From assembly GCF_051020765.1 (NCBI RefSeq), contig NC_134929.1:20598135-20662134 (forward strand): a stretch of 64,000 bases of DNA, read 5' to 3'. The stretch is from Lasioglossum baleicum (lineage: Eukaryota; Arthropoda; Insecta; Hymenoptera; Halictidae). The notes beneath the pieces were generated by a model, which was not told the DNA's origin, made no database searches, and saw only the letters and a program-made list of their open reading frames with translations. Shown here in pieces: positions 62,896 through 63,307 of this stretch. Made by a program: the position numbers and the translations under genes. Each line of letters starts with the position of its first letter. Positions within the stretch are counted from its first letter, which is position 1.

Positions 62896-63307
62896 AAAGA
62901 GAAACTAAATGGTCGACGAGCTAAAAGTGTGACTGCGGTTATCGTAAATCAAGGAACAGTATTCAAGAAATAAAACTAAGGAGACTAGTCGAACGCACAC
63001 AATAATAAACTGCCAGGGAATATAACAACTGCCAGGGGGGGGTGGGGGTGTTATTAAAAGGGGGGTGGGGGCATTAAGTTAGATAATGGGATTTTTAGAT
63101 AATTCTGCTGCTCGACTGTTCTCTGTTTACTGCACTCTGTATATTACTGTTTACTTATTGCGTTCGCATTTTCTGCCGTTCCGCAGGAACTGCGTGACTG
63201 ACTCACTTGGAATTTTCGAAACCAGCTTTAGCGGTCTGAGGACCCTGAAGGAACGTAGCATACGCAGGTCGACGTCCACGTTTGTTTCGGCGAACACGGT
63301 CATCGAC
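2377..63307 (-). CDS. cac: cacophony: voltage-gated calcium channel alpha-1 subunit, CaV2 type (multi-exon, partial at both ends)
   Basis: This is the gene-level entry; exons are listed separately. The product is the pore-forming subunit of the presynaptic CaV2 channel, which opens on depolarisation and lets in the calcium that triggers transmitter release. The sequence shows four repeats with S4 segments carrying Arg/Lys every third residue, and four pore Glu residues in the contexts TMEGW, TGEDW, TGEGW and TGEAW (an EEEE selectivity filter). It also shows an AID-type beta-binding site in the I-II linker, an EF-hand after IVS6, and pre-IQ/IQ segments. The II-III linker is short with no vertebrate-like synprint region. 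The FWRAEKRFRFWIR start of domain II and the overall similarity point to CaV2/cac rather than CaV1 or CaV3. The 5' part (start codon, IS1-IS3) lies beyond position 64000, and the last exon and 3' UTR were not identified. Identity is very secure; the C-terminal tail is less so. Confidence 0.98.
2994..3880. mobile_element. AT-rich element with TACAGGGTGTCAC terminal inverted repeats
   Basis: It starts TACAGGGTGTCAC and ends GTGACACCCTGTA, a perfect 13-base terminal inverted repeat. The interior is AT-rich and contains degenerate direct repeats around AAAATAAAATATTTCTATTT (3110-3270). There is no coding capacity. It is a non-autonomous, MITE-like element with the same TACAGGGTGT end as the elements at 13585 and 34707. 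Confidence 0.75.
4660..4676. repeat. (GA)n microsatellite
   Basis: A short GAGAGA run on the + strand, within a cac intron. Confidence 0.9.
4988..5047. repeat. GATA/GA microsatellite
   Basis: GATAGA and GAGAGA units on the + strand, giving a UC-rich tract in the cac transcript. Confidence 0.9.
5691..5866 (-). CDS. cac: cac exon: C-terminal tail
   Basis: The acceptor CCGTAG lies at 5867-5872 and the donor GCGAG|GTACAAG at 5691/5690. The peptide starts RHSPVMPGSQSPRR, continues NDHHAYYRHDGPGFSDTVS and VVELQRHTHHPQSHYNHR, and ends PWRR with one base over. That base joins GT of the exon at 2890 to give Gly. It is rich in His, Arg, Ser and Pro like the neighbouring tail exons. The open frame over 176 bases, two good splice sites and matching phases on both sides support it. 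The cellular role of this part is unknown; tails of this family bind active-zone scaffolds. Confidence 0.88.
5881..6898. repeat. minisatellite built from ATAGATTCAATGAGTAAAG-like units
   Basis: About 1 kb made of degenerate 12-13 base units such as AGATTCAATGAGT and AAAGTCAATGAGT. Some units are inverted (TTGACTTTACTCAATGA at 6297-6313 and 6737-6753). It starts 15 bases outside the acceptor of the exon ending at 5866 and fills nearly the whole intron up to the exon at 6940. Near-identical 100-base blocks recur (around 6240-6340 and 6680-6780), showing segmental duplication inside the array. Confidence 0.95.
6940..6997 (-). CDS. cac: cac exon: short Pro/Ser/Arg-rich tail exon with tandem acceptor
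   Basis: The proposed frame reads RLHPPAHPARHPSRSPSLR, ending in two bases (AG) at donor TTAAG|GTACGG. These join the A that opens the exon at 5866 to give Arg, so the product runs SPSLR-RRHSPVMPG. The 5' end is a CAGCAG tandem acceptor (7003-6998), so the exon can start at 7000 or 6997, adding or dropping one residue. Composition and phase match the next exon. The preceding exon is uncertain, so confidence is moderate. A second frame is also open here (QQRDFIRLPIQLD), but it runs into a stop and does not fit the downstream phase. Confidence 0.6.
7310..7650. repeat. tandem repeat, about three copies of a ~115-140 base unit
   Basis: Units contain CAGCCGTAAAATCGGCATTGG, GACAGTTGGAGACA, CGGGACAGCTTCTGAGTGG and TTAGGGATTAGGGTTGTTCG in the same order, with small length differences. 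The long open frames seen across this block come from the repeat and are not taken as genes. Confidence 0.9.
8190..8321 (-). CDS. candidate cac tail exon (weak)
   Basis: A good acceptor (GCTTTCACAG ending at 8322) and a good donor (CCCG|GTAAGT at 8190/8189) bound a 132-base frame without stops. It starts with two bases and ends with one, which would fit the phase needed by the exon at 6940-7000. The peptide has an AHSRPHSQSASASF stretch but no similarity I recognise, and another frame is also open. It could be a real variable tail exon or chance. Confidence 0.25.
10132..10588 (-). CDS. cac: cac exon: His-rich C-terminal tail, 3' end uncertain
   Basis: The acceptor TGATTTCAG ends at 10589. 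The first base completes Arg from the previous exon. The peptide reads NKKVNWKMSHQYDILGSS, a Gly/Ser stretch, APELEPLLAEVPSQQ, then Tyr/His blocks with one run of ten His and one of five, then RPPSYYQHQKTYAPR. No strong donor follows. AAG|GTCTCT near 10220 and C|GTTACC near 10230 are weak choices. If none is used, the frame closes with TAA/TGA-type stop at 10132 and the protein would end LDVDV. So this exon is either internal with a poor donor or an alternative last exon. Vertebrate CaV2.1 tails also carry poly-His. Confidence 0.8.
10725..11230. repeat. degenerate tandem repeat, ~95-120 base unit
   Basis: Blocks with TTATGGGAAAATTCCGCAAA, CCGGTAACCATATTACATTTG, AATTCAAAGT and AAACTCCCTCTAATTT repeat four or more times with growing divergence to the right. 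It lies between the exons at 10588 and 11336. Confidence 0.85.
11242..11278. promoter_or_regulatory. three CACGTG E-boxes within 37 bases
   Basis: Palindromic CACGTG occurs at 11242, 11258 and 11273 in the intron about 60 bases past the donor of the exon ending at 11336. CACGTG is bound by bHLH factors (CLOCK/CYCLE, MYC/MAX, MITF and others). A regulatory role is inference from clustering only. Confidence 0.4.
11336..11529 (-). CDS. cac: cac exon: proximal C-terminal tail after the IQ region
   Basis: The acceptor is CGACTTTAG ending at 11530 and the donor CACAG|GTATCT at 11336/11335. The frame starts in phase 0 with QSAFLNCILDVTAVNH, then ANSLEPVVRPTPDRK, and ends ELREEDDGTLGVHAAAEHR, leaving two bases to pair with the A of the next exon. 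An unbroken 194-base frame, good splice sites and phase agreement with the exon at 10588 support it. The function of this segment is not known. Confidence 0.85.
11819..11866. repeat. (GA)n microsatellite
   Basis: GA-rich run on + (UC-rich in the cac transcript). Confidence 0.95.
13585..15860. mobile_element. foldback element with ~480-base inverted arms, TACAGGGTGTAT ends
   Basis: The left arm begins TACAGGGTGTATAAAAAGTA at 13585 and reappears inverted at the right end (TACTTTTAATACACCCTGTA to 15860). Similarity of the arms continues inward to about 14070 and 15370, roughly 80-90% by eye. A second TIR element (14556-15164) is nested inside. No transposase is evident. The whole would form a long hairpin in the cac pre-mRNA. 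Confidence 0.85.
14556..15164. mobile_element. nested palindromic element, CCCAACAAAAACATTCTGTA ends
   Basis: Ends are near-perfect inverted repeats (CCCAACAAAAACATTCTGTA at the left; CAGAATGTTTTTATTGGG at the right). Arms of about 150 bases are about 95% alike by eye. The left arm carries an internal tandem duplication (around 14640-14790 and 14800-14960), so three related segments are present. Confidence 0.85.
16273..16337. repeat. (GA)n microsatellite
   Basis: Uninterrupted GAGAGA run followed by GACAGA/GATAGA variants on +. Confidence 0.95.
16661..16721. repeat. 61-base hairpin with TACAGGGTGTCCC-like ends
   Basis: TAAGGGTGTCCCAAACATG and CATATTTGGGACACCCTGTA are inverted repeats with a short loop, resembling the tips of the TACAGGGTGT elements without an interior. 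It may be a deletion remnant. Confidence 0.7.
17104..17168. repeat. (GA)n microsatellite
   Basis: Interrupted GAGAGA tract on +. Confidence 0.9.
17280..17317. repeat. (GA)n microsatellite
   Basis: GAGAGA run on +. Confidence 0.95.
17677..17713. promoter_or_regulatory. three CACGTG E-boxes within 37 bases
   Basis: CACGTG at 17677, 17691 and 17708, with CACGCCCACGTG overlapping the last. The span equals that of the cluster at 11242-11278. A role as enhancer is inference. Confidence 0.4.
19269..19325 (-). CDS. cac: probable cac exon: short acidic linker after the IQ segment
   Basis: The acceptor TTTGTTTTCCAG is strong; the donor is GCG|GTAGTA at 19269/19268. The 57-base frame encodes NDNDLIDNDNAGQSPAAQA and keeps phase 0 on both sides, so it fits between the IQ exon (ends phase 0) and the exon at 11529 (starts phase 0). 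Being a multiple of three it could be an optional cassette. I do not recognise the peptide, so the call rests on splice sites, phase and position. Confidence 0.6.
19326..21324. other. cac intron, nothing recognised
   Basis: No exon, mobile element or strong repeat was seen. The sequence is AT-rich near 19400-19560 and rich in TCGATCG-type words around 20000-20300. Confidence 0.6.
21325..21428 (-). CDS. cac: cac exon: IQ segment
   Basis: The acceptor GGTTTTCCAG and donor GGACAG|GTGAGT are strong. Two opening bases complete Glu, then LGRDKLTVGKIYVCLLILD is the IQ-like helix that binds calmodulin in this family, followed by SWKTTRFGQIESTGQ. In CaV2 the IQ and pre-IQ segments mediate calcium-dependent inactivation and facilitation through calmodulin. 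The aliphatic-aromatic pattern is kept, with KIYVCLLILDSW in the place of the vertebrate IQ core. It ends in phase 0. Confidence 0.95.
21820..21924 (-). CDS. cac: cac exon: pre-IQ helix
   Basis: The acceptor CTTCTTTTCAG and donor AATGAAG|GTACAAG are good. The frame gives (A)DEMNQANEELRDTIRSIW, then PLQAKKILDLLIPRNE. RxxIWPLQAKKxLDLLxP is the conserved pre-IQ motif between the EF-hand and the IQ. The exon is 105 bases, starting with two and ending with one base of split codons, which match both neighbours. Confidence 0.96.
22090..22574 (-). CDS. cac: cac exon: domain IV pore loop, S6 and EF-hand
   Basis: The exon opens with CATGEAWPNIMLSCIKG, which carries the domain IV selectivity Glu. IVS6 follows (AYFVSFIFFCSFLMLNLFVA), then VIMDNFDYLTRDSSILG and an EF-hand with loop EYDPSATGKIHYTEM. 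After that come NMDPPLGFGNKCPNRLAYKK and a stretch ending ENLSIKMRR. The acceptor is TGCCAG at 22575 and the donor CGCG|GTATTT at 22090. The first G completes Arg (LLFR) from either of the two upstream pore exons, so both variants splice to this exon in frame. Confidence 0.98.
22575..24142. other. cac intron, nothing recognised
   Basis: A 1.6-kb intron between the alternative pore exon at 24143 and the common exon at 22574. No repeat or further exon copy was seen. Confidence 0.7.
24143..24234 (-). CDS. cac: cac alternative exon: domain IV S5-pore segment, version 2 (proximal to the common exon)
   Basis: The acceptor is CCCTCAG and the donor TTTTTCG|GTAAGT. The peptide is VFGNIALDPETSITKHNNF then QSFIQGLMLLF, with two bases left for Arg. 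It encodes the extracellular turret after IVS5 and the start of the pore helix. It has exactly the same length (92 bases), phase and frame sequence (VFGNI, HNNFQSF, GLMLLFR) as the exon at 25156-25247, so the two are tandem duplicates and can replace each other. Including both would shift the reading frame. Confidence 0.96.
25156..25247 (-). CDS. cac: cac alternative exon: domain IV S5-pore segment, version 1 (distal)
   Basis: The acceptor is GTTGTCAG and the donor TTTTTCG|GTGAGT. The peptide is VFGNISNDPGTAIDDHNNF then QSFFAGLMLLF. Compared with the exon at 24143 it has SN for AL, G for E, A for S, DD for TK, and FA for IQ, so the turret is more acidic. It lies 908 bases upstream of its twin in the transcript. 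Either could follow the IVS5 exon (ends IGMQ) and precede the exon at 22574. Confidence 0.96.
25718..25783 (-). CDS. cac: cac exon: domain IV S5
   Basis: A 66-base exon in phase 0, coding [20 protein letters not shown] then MQ. This is the hydrophobic IVS5 helix that lines the pore module. The acceptor is TTTTTACAG and the donor ATGCAG|GTACGT. Confidence 0.97.
25854..25970 (-). CDS. cac: cac exon: domain IV S4 voltage sensor and S4-S5 linker
   Basis: A 117-base exon in phase 0. The S4 reads NVGFLRLFRAARLIKLLRQG with Arg/Lys every third or fourth residue, followed by YTIRILLWTFVQSFK, the amphipathic S4-S5 linker. The acceptor TCCCCTGCAG is strong; the donor AAA|GTAAGC is acceptable. It joins directly to the IVS3 exon (ends EFG) and the IVS5 exon. 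Confidence 0.97.
26530..26996. repeat. degenerate array of CCACGCC(C/T) motifs
   Basis: GGCCACGCC or close variants occur near 26566, 26599, 26686, 26728, 26820, 26880, 26946, 26962 and 26983. Several are followed by ATTCAGAGCAAG-like sequence, so it looks like a decayed minisatellite. The motif also resembles a KLF/EGR-type GC box; any regulatory role is inference. Confidence 0.6.
27838..27872. repeat. (GT)n microsatellite
   Basis: GTGTGT run on +, i.e. AC repeat in the cac transcript. Confidence 0.95.
28348..28778. mobile_element. palindromic MITE-like element, TTAAACCGACTTCGAAAAA ends
   Basis: The left end TTAAACCGACTTCGAAAAA is repeated inverted at the right (TTTTTCGAAGTCGGTTTAA). Arms of about 150 bases include AATCTTTTCGGAGGCGGCGCA on the left and its complement on the right. 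There is no coding capacity. Confidence 0.85.
29481..29775. mobile_element. palindromic element (arms ~130 bases)
   Basis: GTAAGGAGCATAACTGATTCC through CTAGAAGAATTAGTTTAGTAA is repeated inverted around a centre near 29620. There is no coding capacity. Confidence 0.8.
29779..30099. mobile_element. MITE-like element abutting the palindrome at 29481
   Basis: The left end CAGGCTGCCCCAAAAATGTA with TTTCCTTGTAAG is mirrored at the right by CAAGGAAGTACATTTTTAGG and CACCTCTG. Similarity extends about 50 bases. Its interior has GC-rich sequence around 29890-29980. Confidence 0.65.
30553..30636 (-). CDS. cac: cac exon: domain IV S3
   Basis: An 84-base exon in phase 0, coding NFFKDAWNTFDFVTVIGSIV then DALVIEFG. 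The DFVTVIGSIVDA pattern is IVS3 with its conserved Asp. The acceptor is GCGACTCAG and the donor GGG|GTACGT. It can follow either IVS2 exon (both end in phase 0). Confidence 0.96.
30637..32607. other. cac intron, nothing recognised
   Basis: There is no repeat element or exon copy apart from TG-rich sequence around 31030-31300. Confidence 0.7.
32608..32718 (-). CDS. cac: cac alternative exon: domain IV S2, version 2
   Basis: The acceptor is TATTTTGTAG and the donor TGCAAG|GTATAG. The 111-base frame encodes YHEAPPTLLDILTVVNLIV then TLLFLIECILKLAAFGCK. It aligns without gaps to the 111-base exon at 37554-37664: identical or similar in the S2 core (FxxECILKxAAFG) but quite different in the S1-S2 loop. 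Both keep the aromatic, Glu and Lys of the S2 charge-transfer site. Phase 0 on both sides lets either follow LLLMMK and precede NFFKDAW. The donor (GTATAG) is weaker than that of its twin. Confidence 0.92.
34185..34204. repeat. (TA)(GA)n microsatellite
   Basis: ATATATATATAGAGAGAGAG on +. Confidence 0.9.
34707..35058. mobile_element. palindromic MITE, TACAGGGTGTCCCAGC ends, TA target duplication
   Basis: The left end TACAGGGTGTCCCAGCCAAC is mirrored by GTTAGCTGGGACACCCTGTA on the right; arms of about 160 bases pair almost to the centre. TA flanks both sides (34705-34706, 35059-35060). There is no coding capacity. Confidence 0.9.
37554..37664 (-). CDS. cac: cac alternative exon: domain IV S2, version 1
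   Basis: The acceptor is ATGCATTGCAG and the donor GTGAGG|GTAAGC. The 111-base frame encodes FHRQSDAYKNTLKYMNMCF then TGMFTVECILKIAAFGVR. MFTVECILKIAAFG is the IVS2 helix. This version resembles the usual CaV2 S2 more than the exon at 32608. It is in phase 0 at both ends. Confidence 0.96.
38712..38752. repeat. (AT)n microsatellite
   Basis: Long ATATAT run. Confidence 0.95.
38806..38850. repeat. (GA)n microsatellite
   Basis: GAGAGA run on +, about 1.1 kb upstream (in the transcript) of the IVS2 version 1 exon. Confidence 0.95.
39150..39610. repeat. array of palindromic TTAATTGCGATTAA-type units
   Basis: Units such as CGATTAATAATCGTTAATTG, CAATTAACGATTAATAAG and TTAATTGCGATTAACAAC recur six or more times. 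Many are self-complementary, so the array can fold into several hairpins. Confidence 0.85.
41695..41762. repeat. GA-rich microsatellite
   Basis: GACAGA, GATAGA and GAGAGA units on +. Confidence 0.85.
42780..42855. repeat. GA-rich low-complexity tract
   Basis: AGAAAGAAGA, GACAGA and GAGAAAG units on +. Confidence 0.8.
43843..44007 (-). CDS. cac: cac exon: III-IV linker and domain IV S1
   Basis: A 165-base exon in phase 0. KSCIDFTIQARPLERYMPRE is the short conserved III-IV linker, and RNSVKFRIWKIVVSTPFEYF leads into IVS1 (IMGLIVLNTLLLMMK). The acceptor CTCTCTTTCAG is strong and the donor AAG|GTAAGC good. It ends right before the choice between the two IVS2 exons. Confidence 0.97.
44106..44451 (-). 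CDS. cac: cac exon: domain III pore loop and S6
   Basis: The frame gives GQYFVFDEGAMLPEPKKREW, then NVMAAMLTLFAVQTGEGWPQ with the third selectivity Glu, an extracellular stretch TYEDKGPIQNFRIEMS, and IIIS6 (VYFIVFPFFFVNIFVALIII), ending ELQDGEIDKNQ. The acceptor is TTCCCGCAG and the donor AACCAG|GTTCGT. The first base completes Gln from the exon at 45330. Confidence 0.98.
44670..45198 (+). mobile_element. internally deleted mariner element
   Basis: The ends TTGAGTTGGAGAATAAGTTC and GAACTTATTCAGCAACCCAA are imperfect inverted repeats of the mariner type, and TA lies on each side. The central frame (about 44820-45060, +) reads FRHLLFFAFHRGQKELAKK then DHKTILNHLHSMGFVEKLG and WVSHVLTGNNKENV, the N-terminal DNA-binding part of a mariner transposase. 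The catalytic D,D34D core is absent. The inverted repeats extend about 190 bases inward, much longer than the usual ~30, so the element has a foldback structure. It is non-functional by itself. Confidence 0.92.
45330..45893 (-). CDS. cac: cac exon: domain III S1-S5
   Basis: A 564-base exon. VRRGAHWVVNLRYFDFFIMV is IIIS1; YFDYAFTGVFTVEMILKIID is IIIS2; REFWNIMDAVVVICAAVSF is IIIS3. The S4 is STIKSLRVLRVLRPLKTIKR, with Arg/Lys every third residue. VNILIVYILFQFIFAVIAVQ is IIIS5. It ends FFYCTDESKYTEQDC with two bases for Gln. The acceptor is CTTTTCAG and the donor GCCA|GTGAGT. Confidence 0.98.
46040..46159 (-). CDS. cac: cac exon: II-III linker end
   Basis: A 120-base exon: KDGKGGNQSSEEKKQDEDDD then TGPKPMLPYSSMFILSPTN, leaving two bases for Pro. 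The acidic stretch and the conserved GPKPMLPYSSMF are typical of the end of the linker before domain III. The linker as a whole is short and lacks any vertebrate-like synprint segment. The acceptor is CGATTTCAG and the donor AATCC|GTAAGC. Confidence 0.95.
46365..46687 (-). CDS. cac: cac exon: domain II pore Glu, S6 and start of the II-III linker
   Basis: It opens ILTGEDWNEVMYQGIES, with the domain II selectivity Glu. IIS6 follows (VYSLYFIVLVLFGNYTLLN and VFLAIAVDNLANAQEL), then an acidic, Glu/Lys-rich coiled-coil-like stretch (KEKQTQELEKEIESLQKPKD) and PPKVAVCPPSPTQN. It ends with two bases completing Phe with the next exon. The acceptor is CTGATTAG and the donor AACTT|GTAAGC. Confidence 0.97.
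46688..47110. other. cac intron, nothing recognised
   Basis: A 423-base intron between two domain II exons; no repeats or motifs beyond the splice sites. Confidence 0.8.
47111..47538 (-). CDS. cac: cac exon: domain II S2-S5 and pore helix
   Basis: YAEFVFLALFMMEMFIKVYA is IIS2; NRFDCVVISGSIFEVIWSA is IIS3. The S4 reads LSVLRALRLLRIFKVTKYW. SIISLLFLLFLFILIFALLG is IIS5, followed by MQLFGGQFNFESGTPPTNF and FNTFPIALLTVFQ up to the pore. The acceptor is ATGTTTCCAG and the donor TTCCAA|GTGAGT. Two opening bases complete Tyr with the previous exon. Confidence 0.98.
47795..48007 (-). CDS. cac: cac exon: end of I-II linker and domain II S1
   Basis: The frame reads YSRSSYIKSRVKDKGTCIEF then WRAEKRFRFWIRNSVKSQKF (the CaV2-typical FWRAEKRFRFWIR), and IIS1 (YWFVIVLVFFNTVCVAVEHY), ending GQPSWLTEFL with one base. 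The acceptor is TCGCTTGCAG and the donor CTCT|GTAAGC. The start phase fits both the microexon at 50016 and the exon at 50487. Confidence 0.97.
48008..50015. other. cac intron, a CACGTG pair and little else
   Basis: No exon was recognised. CACGTG sits at 49157 and 49186 in a GC-rich patch around 49130-49270. A short CA-rich stretch lies at 49281-49300. Confidence 0.7.
50016..50036 (-). CDS. cac: cac 21-nt microexon in the I-II linker (cassette)
   Basis: The acceptor CTTGTTTCAG and donor CTGAAAG|GTAACT enclose only 21 bases, coding (E)PKKSLK(G). It begins with two bases and ends with one, exactly as required between the exons at 50487 and 48007. Because its length is a multiple of three and both flanking exons share the same phase, it can be skipped without shifting the frame. 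It adds a basic patch after the acidic EEEEGDDDQDD stretch. Confidence 0.85.
50487..50588 (-). CDS. cac: cac exon: I-II linker, basic then acidic
   Basis: A 102-base exon: RRRAAAKKKRMKNLGKSRS then TDTEEEEGDDDQDD. The basic cluster followed by an acidic run, with STDTEEEE, is typical of cac I-II linkers. The other two frames contain stops. The acceptor is TTTCTCGCAG and the donor GACG|GTGAGT. Confidence 0.95.
50926..50985 (-). CDS. cac: cac exon: I-II linker after the AID
   Basis: A 60-base exon: (E)EVILAEERTTEEEKLHILE(G). EVILAEERTTEEEK directly follows the AID in insect CaV2. The acceptor is CTTTTTAG and the donor GAAG|GTTCGT. It is common to both alternative I-II exons. Confidence 0.95.
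51202..51317 (-). CDS. cac: cac alternative exon: I-II linker with AID (beta/Gbetagamma site)
   Basis: The frame reads EFAKEREKVENRQSFLKLRR then QQQLERELNCYLNWICKA. This matches the alpha-interaction domain (QQ-ER-L-GY--WI--AE) that binds the cytoplasmic beta subunit, and the QQLER inside it is the QXXER motif linked to Gbetagamma inhibition in CaV2. The consensus Gly before Tyr is Cys here. It has the same length (116 bases) and phase as the exon at 52657. The acceptor is CGCTTGTAG and the donor GCAG|GTTAGA. Confidence 0.96.
51318..52656. other. cac intron between the two alternative I-II exons
   Basis: 1.3 kb with no repeat element and no third exon copy seen. Confidence 0.7.
52657..52772 (-). 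CDS. cac: cac alternative exon: I-II linker version without the AID consensus
   Basis: The frame reads EFSNERTRVERRAAYQKAKR then KRLFTTAFSAYLKWITQA. It starts at acceptor TCCGTCAG|G and ends at donor GCAG|GTCTCG, a weak donor. It has the same 116-base length, phases and GEF start as the exon at 51202, and keeps the Y--WI--AE end, but it lacks QQ and QXXER. Its beta-subunit and Gbetagamma responses are therefore expected to differ. A comparable pair of alternative I-II exons is known in fly cac (established knowledge). Confidence 0.93.
52773..53466. other. cac intron, nothing recognised
   Basis: A 694-base intron between IS6 and the first alternative I-II exon; no repeat seen. Confidence 0.75.
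53467..53570 (-). CDS. cac: cac exon: domain I S6
   Basis: The frame reads TNDALGSSYNWIYFIPLIVL then GSFFMLNLVLGVLSG. This is the last part of the domain I pore loop and IS6. The acceptor is AATTTGCAG and the donor AGCGG|GTGAGT. The split Gly is completed by either alternative I-II exon (A or G). Confidence 0.97.
53571..55408. other. cac intron with a GA microsatellite
   Basis: The GA tract is at 54617-54700. No exon or element was recognised. Confidence 0.7.
54617..54700. repeat. (GA)n microsatellite
   Basis: GAGAGA and GAAAGA units on +. Confidence 0.9.
55409..55629 (-). CDS. cac: cac exon: domain I extracellular loop and pore Glu
   Basis: The frame reads (H)FIVKEGEQASPCNTDN, then KSEAPFGAHVCDANVSTCMD with several Cys of the extracellular turret. 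GPNFGITSFDNIGFAMLTVF leads to QCITMEGWTAILYW with the domain I selectivity Glu. The acceptor is CTGTTGTAG and the donor TACTGG|GTAAAG. Confidence 0.97.
55934..57214. mobile_element. TIR element with TACACTCCTC ends, copy 2
   Basis: The left end TACACTCCTCAAAAGAA is mirrored at the right by TTCTTTTGAGGTGTGTA. It is the same family as 638-2136 but inverted relative to it. A near-palindrome around 56040-56240 (AGATTTTTTCACGCTGTTTCAAATC and its complement) is internal. It has no full transposase frame. It fills most of the intron between the IS5 and domain I pore exons and stops about 60 bases short of the donor at 57273. Confidence 0.8.
57274..57429 (-). CDS. cac: cac exon: domain I S4-S5 linker and S5
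   Basis: The frame reads (S)LQVVLKSIIKAMAPLLQIGL, then LVLFAIVIFAIIGLEFYSG and TLHKTCYSIRDI. The S4-S5 linker follows directly on either IS4 exon, both ending with A that pairs with the GT here to give Ser. The acceptor is TTGCGAACAG and the donor ATCC|GTGAGT. Confidence 0.97.
57430..58998. other. cac intron, AT microsatellite only
   Basis: AT run at 58439-58462. Otherwise nothing was recognised. Confidence 0.7.
58439..58462. repeat. (AT)n microsatellite
   Basis: TATATATA run. Confidence 0.9.
58999..59102 (-). CDS. cac: cac alternative exon: domain I S4, version 2
   Basis: A 104-base exon: FITAFSQGIDLDMDLRTLR then AIRVLRPLKLVSGIP. The IS4 has Arg/Lys at every third position (LRTLRAIRVLRPLK). 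The acceptor is TTTTGGGGCAG and the donor CCGA|GTGAGT. It is a tandem duplicate of the exon at 63207, with one more codon in the S3-S4 loop. Including both would shift the frame, so use is expected to be exclusive, as known for the IS4 exons of fly cac. Confidence 0.96.
59263..59335. repeat. (GA)n/(TA)n microsatellite, 160 bases upstream of the IS4 version 2 acceptor
   Basis: GAGAGA and GATAGA units on +, read as CU-rich in the cac pre-mRNA. Its closeness to a regulated acceptor makes it a candidate site for pyrimidine-tract binding proteins (inference). Confidence 0.9.
60329..60834. mobile_element. palindromic MITE-like element
   Basis: CACACTGTCC at the left and ACAGTGTC at the right are inverted. 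The subterminal AATATACTGTTGGGTGGATC at 60359 is mirrored by GATCCACCCAACAGTATATT at 60788. There is no coding capacity. Confidence 0.8.
61385..61470. repeat. (GA)n microsatellite
   Basis: GATAGA, GACAGA and GAGAGA units on +. Confidence 0.95.
61762..61860. repeat. (GA)n microsatellite
   Basis: GAGAGA with GAAAGA variants on +. Confidence 0.95.
62295..62415. repeat. (AAT)n and (AT)n microsatellites
   Basis: AATAATAATAAT at about 62297-62320 and ATATATAT at 62375-62415. Confidence 0.9.
62654..62690. repeat. (GA)n microsatellite
   Basis: GAGAGA and GATAGA units on +. Confidence 0.9.
62813..62898. repeat. (GA)n then (GACA)n microsatellite
   Basis: GAGAGA followed by at least seven GACA units (62865-62898). 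Confidence 0.95.
63036..63073 (+). other. G-run cluster, potential quadruplex
   Basis: Several runs of five or more G within 38 bases, about 130 bases past the donor of the IS4 version 1 exon. The pre-mRNA carries the C-rich strand. Confidence 0.6.
63207..63307 (-). CDS. cac: cac alternative exon: domain I S4, version 1 (most 5' exon in the window)
   Basis: A 101-base exon: SMTVFAETNVDVDLRMLRS then FRVLRPLKLVSKIP. The S4 keeps LRMLRSFRVLRPLK and adds a Lys near the end (SKIP against SGIP in version 2). The acceptor is TTGGATTAG|G and the donor CCAA|GTGAGT. It starts and ends in the same phases as the exon at 58999, one codon shorter. Domain I S1-S3 must lie beyond 64000. Confidence 0.95.

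Larger units (their letters stand above)
59103..63206. other. cac intron between the two alternative IS4 exons
   Basis: 4.1 kb. It holds a UC-rich tract (in the transcript) at 59263-59335 just before the version 2 exon, a palindromic element at 60329-60834, further GA, AT and GACA microsatellites, and a G-run at 63036-63073. No third IS4 copy was seen. Confidence 0.75.
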
